Shown: positions 1 through 5,282, counted from the first letter of the stretch. The stretch is DNA of 5,396 bases from Nitrososphaeria archaeon (GCA_021324715.1 JAJPIN010000207.1:1-5396), one strand, 5' to 3'. The notes: generated by a model not told the origin, from the sequence alone. Program-made: numbers and translations.

Positions 1-11
1 AGAAAGATGAT

Positions 12-488
12 ATGCAAATTACCTCTCTTACCCACTTAATTAAGTCAATGGATTGGGAAAACGACTATAACGAAGAAAAAATTGGTGAAAGAATTCTGAA
101 GGCTCAGATTGATGACCTGAATATTACACTTCAAAGTAACAATACTCAAAAGAATGTCACTGACTTGGAAAATAACCTTGCTATCTATAAATCTCATCTT
201 GAACATCTTAATGAGGGCGTAACAGCAAATGGCTCATTTTTAAATCTCAAGCATCAAGCAGAATCCGAATACGTAAGTTTTATCCAGTCGGCTGATCATA
301 TTTCCGATATATCAAAGAAAATAGGAATATACGAACTAATAACCGTACTCCTAATCATAGCTGCAGGATTGGGTGGAGTGTCAGAAATTGCACGGAATAA
401 ATTGTTGGGATACCCGGCGTTCGTAATTGGTGGAATAGGAGTGATATTACTGTTGGTGATATCCTTTTTCCCGTCTACGCTAATCTAA
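12..488 (+). CDS. Small coiled-coil protein with two C-terminal membrane segments (DUF4337-like layout)
   Basis: The product has 158 residues if it starts at this ATG. Residues 15-100 are polar, rich in Asn, Glu and Lys, and predicted helical with coiled-coil character (LENNLAIYKSHLEHLNE near 52-68). Two hydrophobic segments follow, about 104-127 and 131-153, separated by a very short ARNK-type turn, so it should form a membrane hairpin with a cytoplasmic helical domain. This resembles the DUF4337-type membrane proteins of bacteria and archaea, but I recognise the layout rather than a diagnostic motif, and no function is known. The frame stays open upstream to the window edge (Lys-Asp-Asp before the Met) and no promoter or ribosome site is visible, so the true start may lie outside the window. 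It points away from the next genes and is not in an operon with them. Confidence 0.6.
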   Translation: MQITSLTHLIKSMDWENDYNEEKIGERILKAQIDDLNITLQSNNTQKNVTDLENNLAIYKSHLEHLNEGVTANGSFLNLKHQAESEYVSFIQSADHISDISKKIGIYELITVLLIIAAGLGGVSEIARNKLLGYPAFVIGGIGVILLLVISFFPSTLI

Positions 489-565
489 GCACACCGTAAG
501 CCAATGATTATCCATAGCTTAACAGAAAGTTTTAATTGTCATCAATAAGAGGAAACGATGTCCGA

Positions 566-588
566 TGGCCCCTTTGGGATTCAAACCC
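566..588 (-). other. tRNA 3'-end-like fragment (T-arm plus acceptor half), degenerate
   Basis: Read on the minus strand, 588-576 is GGGTTTGAATCCC. This matches the typical T-arm GGGTTCGAATCCC except that the nearly invariant C56 is T. Two bases later comes AGGGGCC followed by A, which has the spacing expected of the 3' acceptor strand and discriminator base. The matching 5' acceptor strand (GGCCCCT) is not found upstream. A D-arm-like string, GCTC then TTAGTAGAAC at 623-602, is present, but there is no room for an anticodon arm. It is therefore not a working tRNA. It may be a remnant such as a partial tRNA copy left by an integrated element, or chance. Confidence 0.25.
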
Positions 589-656
589 TATATATATCAG
601 TGTTCTACTAATTAGATTAGAGCTATATTCTAGTAACGAGCAGAAATTTCGGAATG

Positions 657-663
657 AAAAAAA
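657..663 (-). terminator. Oligo-T tract at the 3' end of the hydrolase operon
   Basis: Seven consecutive T on the minus strand, within TTCTTTTTTTC, begin seven bases after the TAG stop of the small downstream gene. Archaeal RNA polymerase terminates at oligo-T runs without needing a hairpin, so this is a reasonable end for the two-gene transcript. Confidence 0.5.
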
Positions 664-670
664 GAATTCC

Positions 671-985
671 CTAGTTCCGGTAAGAGTTTGCTTCGACCAC
701 AGCTTGAGGTATTCCATTCTTCAGGTCATCAAAGCTCATTATTGGATGGAGCTCGACACGAGCGCCCATTCCACTAAACAGTGGTTCTAGCAAAACTGGT
801 ATCTCGTTTGCCCGCGATATATCAACGATGAATGCAGCTACTCTATCACCCTCTTCCTCAAAGAAATATGTTGCTTCTGCATTTACCTTGTTTATGTATG
901 TCTGAAGTTTACTCAAAAGGTTCGGATCCTGCAACATTAGGTTTCCTGCTTCTGTGGGTATTTTTGCGTGTATCAGAAATCTAAT
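671..985 (-). CDS. Small ferredoxin-like-fold protein (DUF3303-like, family often labelled 'panthothenate synthetase'), ATT start
   Basis: The conserved part reads RFLIHAKIPTEAGN, then EATYFFEEEGDRVAAFIVDI, then IPVLLEPLFSGMGARVELHP and MSFDDL. This is the pattern of a roughly 95-105 residue family, common in rhizobia and other soil bacteria, with a dimeric alpha/beta-barrel look. The 'pantothenate synthetase' label found on members is not supported by any motif here, and the biochemical role is unknown. The first ATG in frame is at 937, but starting there drops the first beta strand and the diagnostic KIPTEAGN motif, which lies in frame upstream. The full-length form needs the ATT at 985-983, giving 104 residues; no ATG, GTG or TTG occurs between the hydrolase stop and 937. 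It lies in the same frame as the hydrolase, seven bases after its TGA begins (TGA-GAT-AAT-ATT), so it is surely cotranscribed. A weak GAGG lies 11 bases before the ATT. Family call is firm; start is uncertain. Confidence 0.75.
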   Translation of the reverse strand: MRFLIHAKIPTEAGNLMLQDPNLLSKLQTYINKVNAEATYFFEEEGDRVAAFIVDISRANEIPVLLEPLFSGMGARVELHPIMSFDDLKNGIPQAVVEANSYRN

Positions 986-991
986 ATTATC

Positions 992-1879
992 TCAGCCCTC
1001 TATCCAAGCAACAGTCTTTCGATTAGTCGACAGGAAACGGGATATCAAGGATGCAATTAGATCGCCTTCTTCTTCTAACGCAAAATGTCCAGTATTCAAC
1101 AAATGGATTTGGATGTTTTTTAGGTCATGCTGATAACGGATTGCGCCTTCCTTAGGAAATATGATGTCGTTTCTGCCCCAAACTACAAGTGTTGGCGGTT
1201 GATACTTTCTAAAGTATTCCTGCCATTGAGGATATAGCGGTGGATTAGATTTGTAGTCGTAGAATAGCTGAAGCTGGATTTCATTATTGCCTGGACGCTC
1301 AAGTAATAACTGGTCATGAATCCAGTTGTCAGGATTTATTTCATTTTCATTCTTTACTCCGTGTGTATACTGCCATCTAGTAGCTTCCATACTAAGAAAC
1401 TTCTTTAGTGCATTTTTGTTCTTCTCACTGGGCTCATTCCAATAGTCTCTGAGTGGTTCCCAGAATTCACCTAAACCCTCATCGTATGCGTTTCCATTCT
1501 GCACTATCAAAGCATCTATCTTCTCAGGATACTTTACTGCAAGACGATACCCTATTGGTGCTCCGTAGTCCATGACATACAAGCTATACCTTTCCACTCC
1601 TATTTGGGTAAGGAATTTGTCTACTATCTCGGCAAGGTGATCGAATGTGTAGTCAAACTTGTCTGTAGAAGGCATCGAGCTATATCCAAATCCAGGATAA
1701 TCAGGTGCGACCAGATGGAAATTGTGTGCTAAGGCTGGAATCAGGTTTCTGAACATGTGTGATGAAGTTGGGAATCCATGGAGCAACAGAATTGTCGGCG
1801 CATTCTCCTTGTCTCCGGCCTCGCGATAGAATACCGTCTGACCATCGACAGTGATGGTTTGATTTTTGATTTTTGTCAT
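992..1879 (-). CDS. Alpha/beta hydrolase, haloalkane/fluoroacetate dehalogenase-epoxide hydrolase type
   Basis: This is a 295-residue cytoplasmic enzyme of the alpha/beta-hydrolase fold, full length for the family. Visible landmarks are the oxyanion motif HGFP at 34-37, the nucleophile elbow VMDYG with Asp104 as nucleophile, a cap region around 130-225 (NGNAYDEGL, TRWQYTHG, RPGNNEIQLQLFYDYKSN), the acid Asp238 in WGRND, and the base His265 in TGHFALE. An Asp nucleophile, rather than Ser, places it with haloalkane/fluoroacetate dehalogenases and epoxide hydrolases, which form an ester intermediate that His-activated water resolves. The substrate cannot be told, since dehalogenase halide-binding residues cannot be assigned safely without a structure or alignment. 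It heads an operon with the small gene downstream. A TATA-like box 26 bases upstream implies a leaderless mRNA, and a tandem palindromic operator between them implies repression by the divergent RHH protein. Sequence style is close to bacterial homologues, which suggests past lateral transfer. Confidence 0.9.
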   Translation of the reverse strand: MTKIKNQTITVDGQTVFYREAGDKENAPTILLLHGFPTSSHMFRNLIPALAHNFHLVAPDYPGFGYSSMPSTDKFDYTFDHLAEIVDKFLTQIGVERYSLYVMDYGAPIGYRLAVKYPEKIDALIVQNGNAYDEGLGEFWEPLRDYWNEPSEKNKNALKKFLSMEATRWQYTHGVKNENEINPDNWIHDQLLLERPGNNEIQLQLFYDYKSNPPLYPQWQEYFRKYQPPTLVVWGRNDIIFPKEGAIRYQHDLKNIQIHLLNTGHFALEEEGDLIASLISRFLSTNRKTVAWIEG

Positions 1880-1884
1880 ATATG

Positions 1885-1900
1885 AGATATCTAGATATCT
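1885..1900. promoter_or_regulatory. Operator 1: two tandem AGATATCT boxes
   Basis: The 16-base sequence AGATATCTAGATATCT is a perfect palindrome made of two head-to-tail 8-bp palindromes. It lies between the TATA-like box and start codon of the hydrolase gene, where a bound protein would block initiation. Tandem 8-bp boxes are how MetJ-type ribbon-helix-helix dimers bind (met box AGACGTCT). An RHH gene starts about 70 bases away, so it is the likely binder by inference. Confidence 0.75.
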
Positions 1901-1901
1901 A

Positions 1902-1909
1902 TTATTTAA
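1902..1909 (-). promoter_or_regulatory. TATA-like box of the hydrolase operon
   Basis: On the minus strand this reads TTAAATAA, close to archaeal TATA boxes. Its centre is 26-27 bases upstream of the hydrolase ATG, which is the distance to a transcription start, so the mRNA is probably leaderless. A purine-rich GATAGA just upstream (1916-1911) could serve as the BRE. Confidence 0.6.
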
Positions 1910-1920
1910 TTCTATCTAAT

Positions 1921-1938
1921 CTAGATATCTAGATATCT
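1921..1938. promoter_or_regulatory. Operator 2: two tandem AGATATCT boxes (extended copy)
   Basis: The sequence reads CTAGATATCTAGATATCT; its core at 1923-1938 is identical to operator 1, centre to centre 38 bases away. Upstream at 1911-1922 are further ATCT-type half-boxes (TCTATCTAATCT), which could add weak sites. Its right end runs into the TATA-like box of the RHH gene, over the BRE position, which suggests autorepression. Confidence 0.75.
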
Positions 1939-1945
1939 TTATTAA
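1938..1945 (+). promoter_or_regulatory. TATA-like box of the RHH regulator gene
   Basis: The sequence TTTATTAA has its centre 25-26 bases upstream of the ATG at 1967. That spacing favours a leaderless mRNA starting at that ATG rather than at the GTG at 1952, which would lie only about 10 bases from the box. Confidence 0.5.
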
Positions 1946-1966
1946 CGATAAGTGACTAGTACAAAC

Positions 1967-2623
1967 ATGGTAAAGGATCTGTTCGTACGAGATTTCGATG
2001 AAAGACTTCATGCAAAAGCAAGTCAGATTGCCTCAGACGATGGCATTACTTTGGCATCAATCGTAGCCGATGCTGTTGATAGATGGATTAAAAATCATGA
2101 AAATAACCGACATAGACACAATTTAATTTTGTATGATGATGAGAAAACCCTAGGTAAGCTACTTGATGAGATAGATAAATTAGCGTCGGATAATTGGTTC
2201 AAATCCTCTTGCGGATCTGCAAAACATTATGGTATGCAGTATCTTGACAAGAAAAAGTGGTTTGATGCCACTGCAGGTAATTATGACAAGCTTTTAGAAA
2301 ATCCCCAAATAACTGGAAACAAGGTCTTGGAAATTATTGGAAATAAGGTTGGCAGCAAATTTCCTCTGACAGTCGCTTTTTTAGTTGAAGACCTTGCACG
2401 GAAAGAATCAGTAAGAAAGGCAGTAGGATTCTGTGAATGGTTTGAAAATAAATTTCTTCCAGGGATTACTTATTGCATTGCAAACACTAAGGATATAATT
2501 AGCGGATCATTTGATGATTTATTTGACTTGTTTAATGCCCATAACGCTATGTTCTTCTGTAAGGGTAACAAGCTATACAAGTTACGATTAGATGAAGAGA
2601 GATTTTACTCACTTCTAATTTGA
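1967..2623 (+). CDS. Ribbon-helix-helix transcriptional regulator with unfamiliar C-terminal domain
   Basis: The protein has 218 residues from the ATG at 1967; an in-frame GTG at 1952 would add five. Residues 2-43 form a ribbon-helix-helix DNA-binding domain: a beta strand (KDLFVRDFD), helix one (ERLHAKASQIASDDG), and helix two (TLASIVADAVDRWIKN). The remaining 170 residues are a mixed alpha/beta domain that I do not recognise. It contains four scattered cysteines (residues 82, 156, 170 and 198 in this numbering) and a WFDATAGNYDKLLENP segment, and is probably the sensor or oligomerisation part. The gene diverges from the hydrolase operon across a short region with two tandem-box operators, so it is most likely a local repressor of the operon and itself. 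The ligand is unknown. A toxin-antitoxin antitoxin is less likely because the protein is long and no partner gene follows. Confidence 0.75.
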   Translation: MVKDLFVRDFDERLHAKASQIASDDGITLASIVADAVDRWIKNHENNRHRHNLILYDDEKTLGKLLDEIDKLASDNWFKSSCGSAKHYGMQYLDKKKWFDATAGNYDKLLENPQITGNKVLEIIGNKVGSKFPLTVAFLVEDLARKESVRKAVGFCEWFENKFLPGITYCIANTKDIISGSFDDLFDLFNAHNAMFFCKGNKLYKLRLDEERFYSLLI

Positions 2624-2747
2624 TTACGCTTAATATGTTAAAAGAAAGCGGGGAGATGTCGGAATGCGTACGGCTAAGAATCAGGATACACATTCACAAA
2701 TCAAACTTAGAAATTCTACAGTTATATTCTTGATTTAAGTTGCAATA

Positions 2748-3329
2748 TTATGGAGCTTCACATTTTTTAGCTTCTATGCAATTTTTTTTCCAGTCAGTAG
2801 CAATTTGATTCTGCGCCTCAGACAAAGTCATGGTACCCGTGCAAACTTGCCTTTTAAGATAGTTTTCGAATGTATCCTTTACATGTGCAGTGAAGTTTGT
2901 CATCTCTTCTAAATATGGCTCAGGCCAAAGATTTTTTACAGCTTTGGGATGTCCACCGAGCTGAAGTGATATCAAATGATCAAGCTCGAAATCTTTACGA
3001 TCACCAGTAAATCCATATGATTTCATGAGTTCTATTTCTAGCGGAGTTGTATACTTAGTAGGGGGTCTTATAGTTTTTGTAAATCCAGGTTTACAAATTG
3101 TATCTTTAATATTGTCCTGAGTCACATTGTCATTTAATGCTCCAGGGGTGCATTTTGAATCTGGAAGGCCATCAATTGATTTACATCCAGTTGGGATCAT
3201 AACACCTGAGAGTGGTTTATGTGGGTTACTAGTAGCAGTAATATTTTGAACGTATAATGTTGTCGTGTTAATAATAATGCTCACTGTTATTATTATTCCA
3301 AGGATAATCGCGAATGGCCTGCCATTCAA
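2748..3329 (-). CDS. Membrane-anchored or secreted HNH-nuclease-like protein
   Basis: The product has 193 residues. Residues 6-24 are a strongly hydrophobic segment (a signal anchor or uncleaved signal), after which the chain is extracytoplasmic. The C-terminal half carries an HNH-like pattern known from small secreted bacterial proteins: ELDHLISLQLGG (Asp117-His118), NLWPEP (Asn133), an AHVKD..EN segment (His149), VCTGTMTLSEAQNQI and the end motif DW at 179-180. Six cysteines (49, 60, 79, 163, 184, 190) lie on the exported side and may form disulfides. HNH folds bind a metal and cut DNA, but activity here is not proven, and a structural or binding role is possible. The start is TTG; a TATA-like box 25 bases upstream supports a leaderless start. 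Upstream of the TTG the frame stays open for 16 codons with protein-like content (NLKYDWDWSKLL), which could be translated only from an ATT. It stands alone, convergent with the RHH gene. Confidence 0.75.
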   Translation of the reverse strand: MNGRPFAIILGIIITVSIIINTTTLYVQNITATSNPHKPLSGVMIPTGCKSIDGLPDSKCTPGALNDNVTQDNIKDTICKPGFTKTIRPPTKYTTPLEIELMKSYGFTGDRKDFELDHLISLQLGGHPKAVKNLWPEPYLEEMTNFTAHVKDTFENYLKRQVCTGTMTLSEAQNQIATDWKKNCIEAKKCEAP

Positions 3330-3350
3330 TAATTTAGACCAATCCCAATC

Positions 3351-3358
3351 GTATTTAA
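3351..3358 (-). promoter_or_regulatory. TATA-like box of the HNH-like gene
   Basis: On the minus strand it reads TTAAATAC, with its centre about 25 bases before the TTG start at 3329. This is the spacing of a leaderless archaeal promoter. Confidence 0.45.
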
Positions 3359-3582
3359 GATTTTCGTTTCCAATAGATCAGATCTATTCAATGTGCTATT
3401 CTCTAGATTTTAAGATCACGTATGTCCCTTGAACACAGCAATTTATAGTGTACTGCTAGTTGTGCCTGCTTATGTTTATTCTTGACACTAGGCGATCTTC
3501 TTCAATAGAAACTCTAATTTCTAATTTCTAAACTGGATATTAGTTCTTTTACGTCTTAACTAATTCTACAAATTTCATTCTC

Positions 3583-3684
3583 CTACAAACCAGGATATTT
3601 TAACAATTTTTGTACTCGTTCTAAAATACTGCCCCAGCCAGACTCATTTACATCTTTTGAATCCCAGACTTTAGTCAATTGGAT
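3583..3684 (-). pseudogene. Possible ParB-type gene remnant
   Basis: An open minus-strand stretch of 33 codons, with stops at both ends, includes VWDSKDVNESGWGS followed by ILERVQKLL. The intact ParB downstream has YINEYGWGSVSELAEKL at residues 123-139 of its N-terminal-to-HTH region. The DNA is also alike: from 3628 and from 4288 about 25 of 31 bases match (shared start ACTGCCCCA, on +). It has no ATG start, and upstream frames are broken. It could be the debris of a second ParB-like gene or a tail of another protein with a similar helix motif. Confidence 0.3.
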
Positions 3685-3745
3685 TTAATTAGGTCTCTGA
3701 ATATTTTGTATGGTTTTCAAATTTTGGCAAGATCCTGCTTCCTTC

Positions 3746-3759
3746 AGAATACCTATTCT
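3746..3759. repeat. Perfect 6-bp inverted repeat after parB
   Basis: The sequence AGAATA-CC-TATTCT lies nine bases beyond the parB stop. It could be a small 3' hairpin or a protein site, and no T-run follows on the minus strand, so it is not a clear terminator. Confidence 0.3.
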
Positions 3760-3768
3760 ATAAGGTGG

Positions 3769-4680
3769 CTAAGTGTACAACGACGGTTGATACCCGATCA
3801 GGATACGAGAGTATTTCTTGTATTTTCTTTTTTGCTTTATTAGTAAATCTATCTGCTGATGCAATATAATCTTGTGCTGCATCAATATGTCATAGAATAT
3901 CCATTTATCATCGACAGTTTCAATTATTGTTGCAAGTCTTTTTATTAATAATCTTAAAGAAATTATCATTTTGTCAAATATCTTGTGTACTTTCTCATTT
4001 TCATTCGTATCTGTGAAGTGATAAATAAGATCTTCATTCGATTTATTGGTCCCTAGCGTTTTTACTAATTTGCGCACCATTCTTGAAGATAGTTGTCGCT
4101 CGTGAATTATTTCTGTTAATTTTGATTGAGTATCCTTATCAACGATTGGAAGCAGTTCTTCTCCTGTAGAGGCGCTAATTTCAGATTTAGAAATTAAATC
4201 AACTACGTCTGTTGGTAACTCCGTTAATTTAACTCGTTTACACACGTAGCTGGTACTTTTTGACAGTTTTTCCGCAAGCTCTGATACACTGCCCCATCCA
4301 TATTCATTTATATATTTCCTAAAGGCAAGGCCCTCTTCTACTGGATTTAGAGTATTTCTTTGTACATTTTCTATGATTGAAGCTTCAAACGCTTGTTTAT
4401 CGTCTAGCTCTACTAAATGACAAGCGATTTTCCTCCAGCCCAATTTCTTACAAGCGCTTAGCCTTCTGTTACCAGCAACAACTTCAAAGTTATTTGAACT
4501 GTTCGTTCTAACTACTATTGGCTGCAATAAACCTATTTTCCATATGGATTTGGAAAGCTCTTCAAGATTATACAAATTATCCCGCAGCTGATGTGTCGCC
4601 GGGGTAATGTCTAATATGTCAAGATCTTCCAATGATCCGTTCAACTGGTTCGAATATTTATACAACTCAGTGACTCGCAT
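3769..4680 (-). CDS. ParB/RepB/Spo0J-family DNA-binding protein (orphan, no ParA in window)
   Basis: The 303-residue protein has the ParB N-terminal domain at about 18-120, with LLQPIVVR (51-58), VVAGNRRLSACKKLGW (67-82) and IIENVQRNTLNPVEEG (102-117). These match the nucleotide-binding boxes of ParB clamps, although the second box has GNRR where the common form is GERR. A helix-turn-helix follows (SVSELAEKLSKSTSYVCKRVKL, 131-152), then a helical linker and a C-terminal part rich in Lys, Ile and Leu (KQKRKYKKYSR near 282-292) suited to dimerisation or non-specific DNA contact. Known ParB proteins load on parS sites and slide as CTP-gated clamps in chromosome or plasmid segregation; CTP use here is inference. 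No ParA ATPase is encoded nearby, so it could be a chromosomal nucleoid protein, a plasmid-derived relic or a transcription regulator. The ATG start is preceded by a TATA-like box. Confidence 0.9.
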   Translation of the reverse strand: MRVTELYKYSNQLNGSLEDLDILDITPATHQLRDNLYNLEELSKSIWKIGLLQPIVVRTNSSNNFEVVAGNRRLSACKKLGWRKIACHLVELDDKQAFEASIIENVQRNTLNPVEEGLAFRKYINEYGWGSVSELAEKLSKSTSYVCKRVKLTELPTDVVDLISKSEISASTGEELLPIVDKDTQSKLTEIIHERQLSSRMVRKLVKTLGTNKSNEDLIYHFTDTNENEKVHKIFDKMIISLRLLIKRLATIIETVDDKWIFYDILMQHKIILHQQIDLLIKQKRKYKKYSRILIGYQPSLYT

Positions 4681-4891
4681 CCTTACCTGTAGCGATGAAA
4701 AGAAAAACTGTATAAATAATCAAGAATTCGTCGAGATTATATCTTAATAAAGCGACGATCTTTGAAAAATCACATCCTACCATTGTTGTGAATCCATGCT
4801 CGTTTTTGACATTGACAAGCATTATGATATTGACATGTATATCCACCGATCTTAAATTAAGCTGGTTTTTAACATCAACAACTGGATTCAT
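4667..4891 (-). CDS. Doubtful 74-residue hypothetical protein overlapping the parB start
   Basis: This ATG-to-TGA frame overlaps the first 14 bases of parB. The translation has a mixed hydrophobic pattern (VDIHVNIIMLVNV near 16-28 and a strongly hydrophobic EFLIIYTVFLFIA near 55-67) but no motif I recognise. The likely TATA box of parB falls within it. If real, it would be translated just ahead of parB and coupled to it by the overlap. It could equally be a chance frame in a parB leader region or the remains of an older gene. Confidence 0.3.
   Translation of the reverse strand: MNPVVDVKNQLNLRSVDIHVNIIMLVNVKNEHGFTTMVGCDFSKIVALLRYNLDEFLIIYTVFLFIATGKDASH
4711..4718 (-). promoter_or_regulatory. 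TATA-like box upstream of parB
   Basis: On the minus strand the sequence is TATTTATACAG around this site, a good archaeal TATA match. Its centre is about 34 bases before the parB ATG, implying an mRNA leader of roughly eight bases. Confidence 0.45.
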
Positions 4892-5282
4892 ATTATTATA
4901 TATTCATATTATTTATTATTAAAACAATGCTTATCCTCCAAATAGTGATCAAAGAGTAACTTTTTAATCCGCATTAACTCAAGTGTTATTTAAGAAACCC
5001 TAATCACCAAATTAATTAAGGATTCAGCTATTTTTGAAAAAATATATGATTGATTTGTGTACTAGTGTATCCGTGTCTGGTAACTCTTTGGTATGTATGA
5101 CTGACTTATTTGCTGGTTAAACGCTATACAAGGTGGACGATTAATCAGATTTTTCTTCATCTACAGTATTTATACGCGTATGCATAAGTATAATTCCCCT
5201 ATTACTTATTAATATTATCACTATAATTCAGAGTATTTTTCCCATAGGAACGTTTTTCTACAAATAATTATACATAAAAAAT
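4892..5282. other. 391-base AT-rich gap between divergent genes
   Basis: I see no convincing gene. It contains several TATA-like strings, including TATTTATA at 5167-5174 on +, directly followed by an overlapping 10-bp palindrome ATACGCGTAT at 5172-5181 and then ATGCAT. A loose inverted pair (CAAAGAGTAAC at 4950-4960, GTAACTCTTTG at 5080-5090) is also present. These are candidates for regulatory or ParB-type sites, unproven. Confidence 0.4.

Larger units (their letters stand above)
3330..3768. other. 439-base AT-rich gap between parB and the HNH-like gene
   Basis: There is no intact gene. It holds the HNH-like gene's TATA-like box at its left end, a short direct repeat (CTAATTTCTAATTTCTAA, about 3511-3528), a ParB-like gene remnant at 3583-3684 on minus, and a 14-bp inverted repeat just after the parB stop. 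The rest looks like decayed coding sequence with stops in every frame. Confidence 0.6.

Noticed and set aside
566..640. A complete minus-strand tRNA gene
   Set aside because: T-arm and D-arm-like strings exist but the 5' acceptor strand does not pair with the 3' strand, C56 is lost and there is no space for an anticodon arm.
532..790. Overlapping frames on both strands (532-717 minus, 536-790 plus)
   Set aside because: They cover the tRNA-like stretch and the 3' end of the small operon gene; the WDSNP and GFES strings are typical chance translations of tRNA T-arm sequence, and no protein family is recognisable.
1885..1938. Terminal inverted repeats of an insertion sequence
   Set aside because: The two identical palindromes are only 38 bases apart with no transposase between; the fit to a divergent promoter operator is much better.
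1952..1966. GTG start for the RHH protein
   Set aside because: It would lie about 10 bases from the TATA-like box; the ATG at 1967 has the expected spacing and the five extra residues add nothing to the RHH fold. Not fully excluded.
1967..2623. RHH antitoxin of a toxin-antitoxin pair
   Set aside because: The protein is far longer than typical RHH antitoxins and no toxin gene follows on the same strand.
2635..2733. Plus-strand 32-codon ATG frame after the RHH gene
   Set aside because: Short, no promoter or recognisable motif, and located in the convergent gap; not supported as a gene.
3472..3531. Plus-strand 19-codon ATG frame in the gap before parB
   Set aside because: Ends inside a small TTTCTAA repeat, no homology recognised; probably chance.
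5046..5120. Plus-strand 24-codon ATG frame
   Set aside because: Too short and without family resemblance or a convincing promoter.
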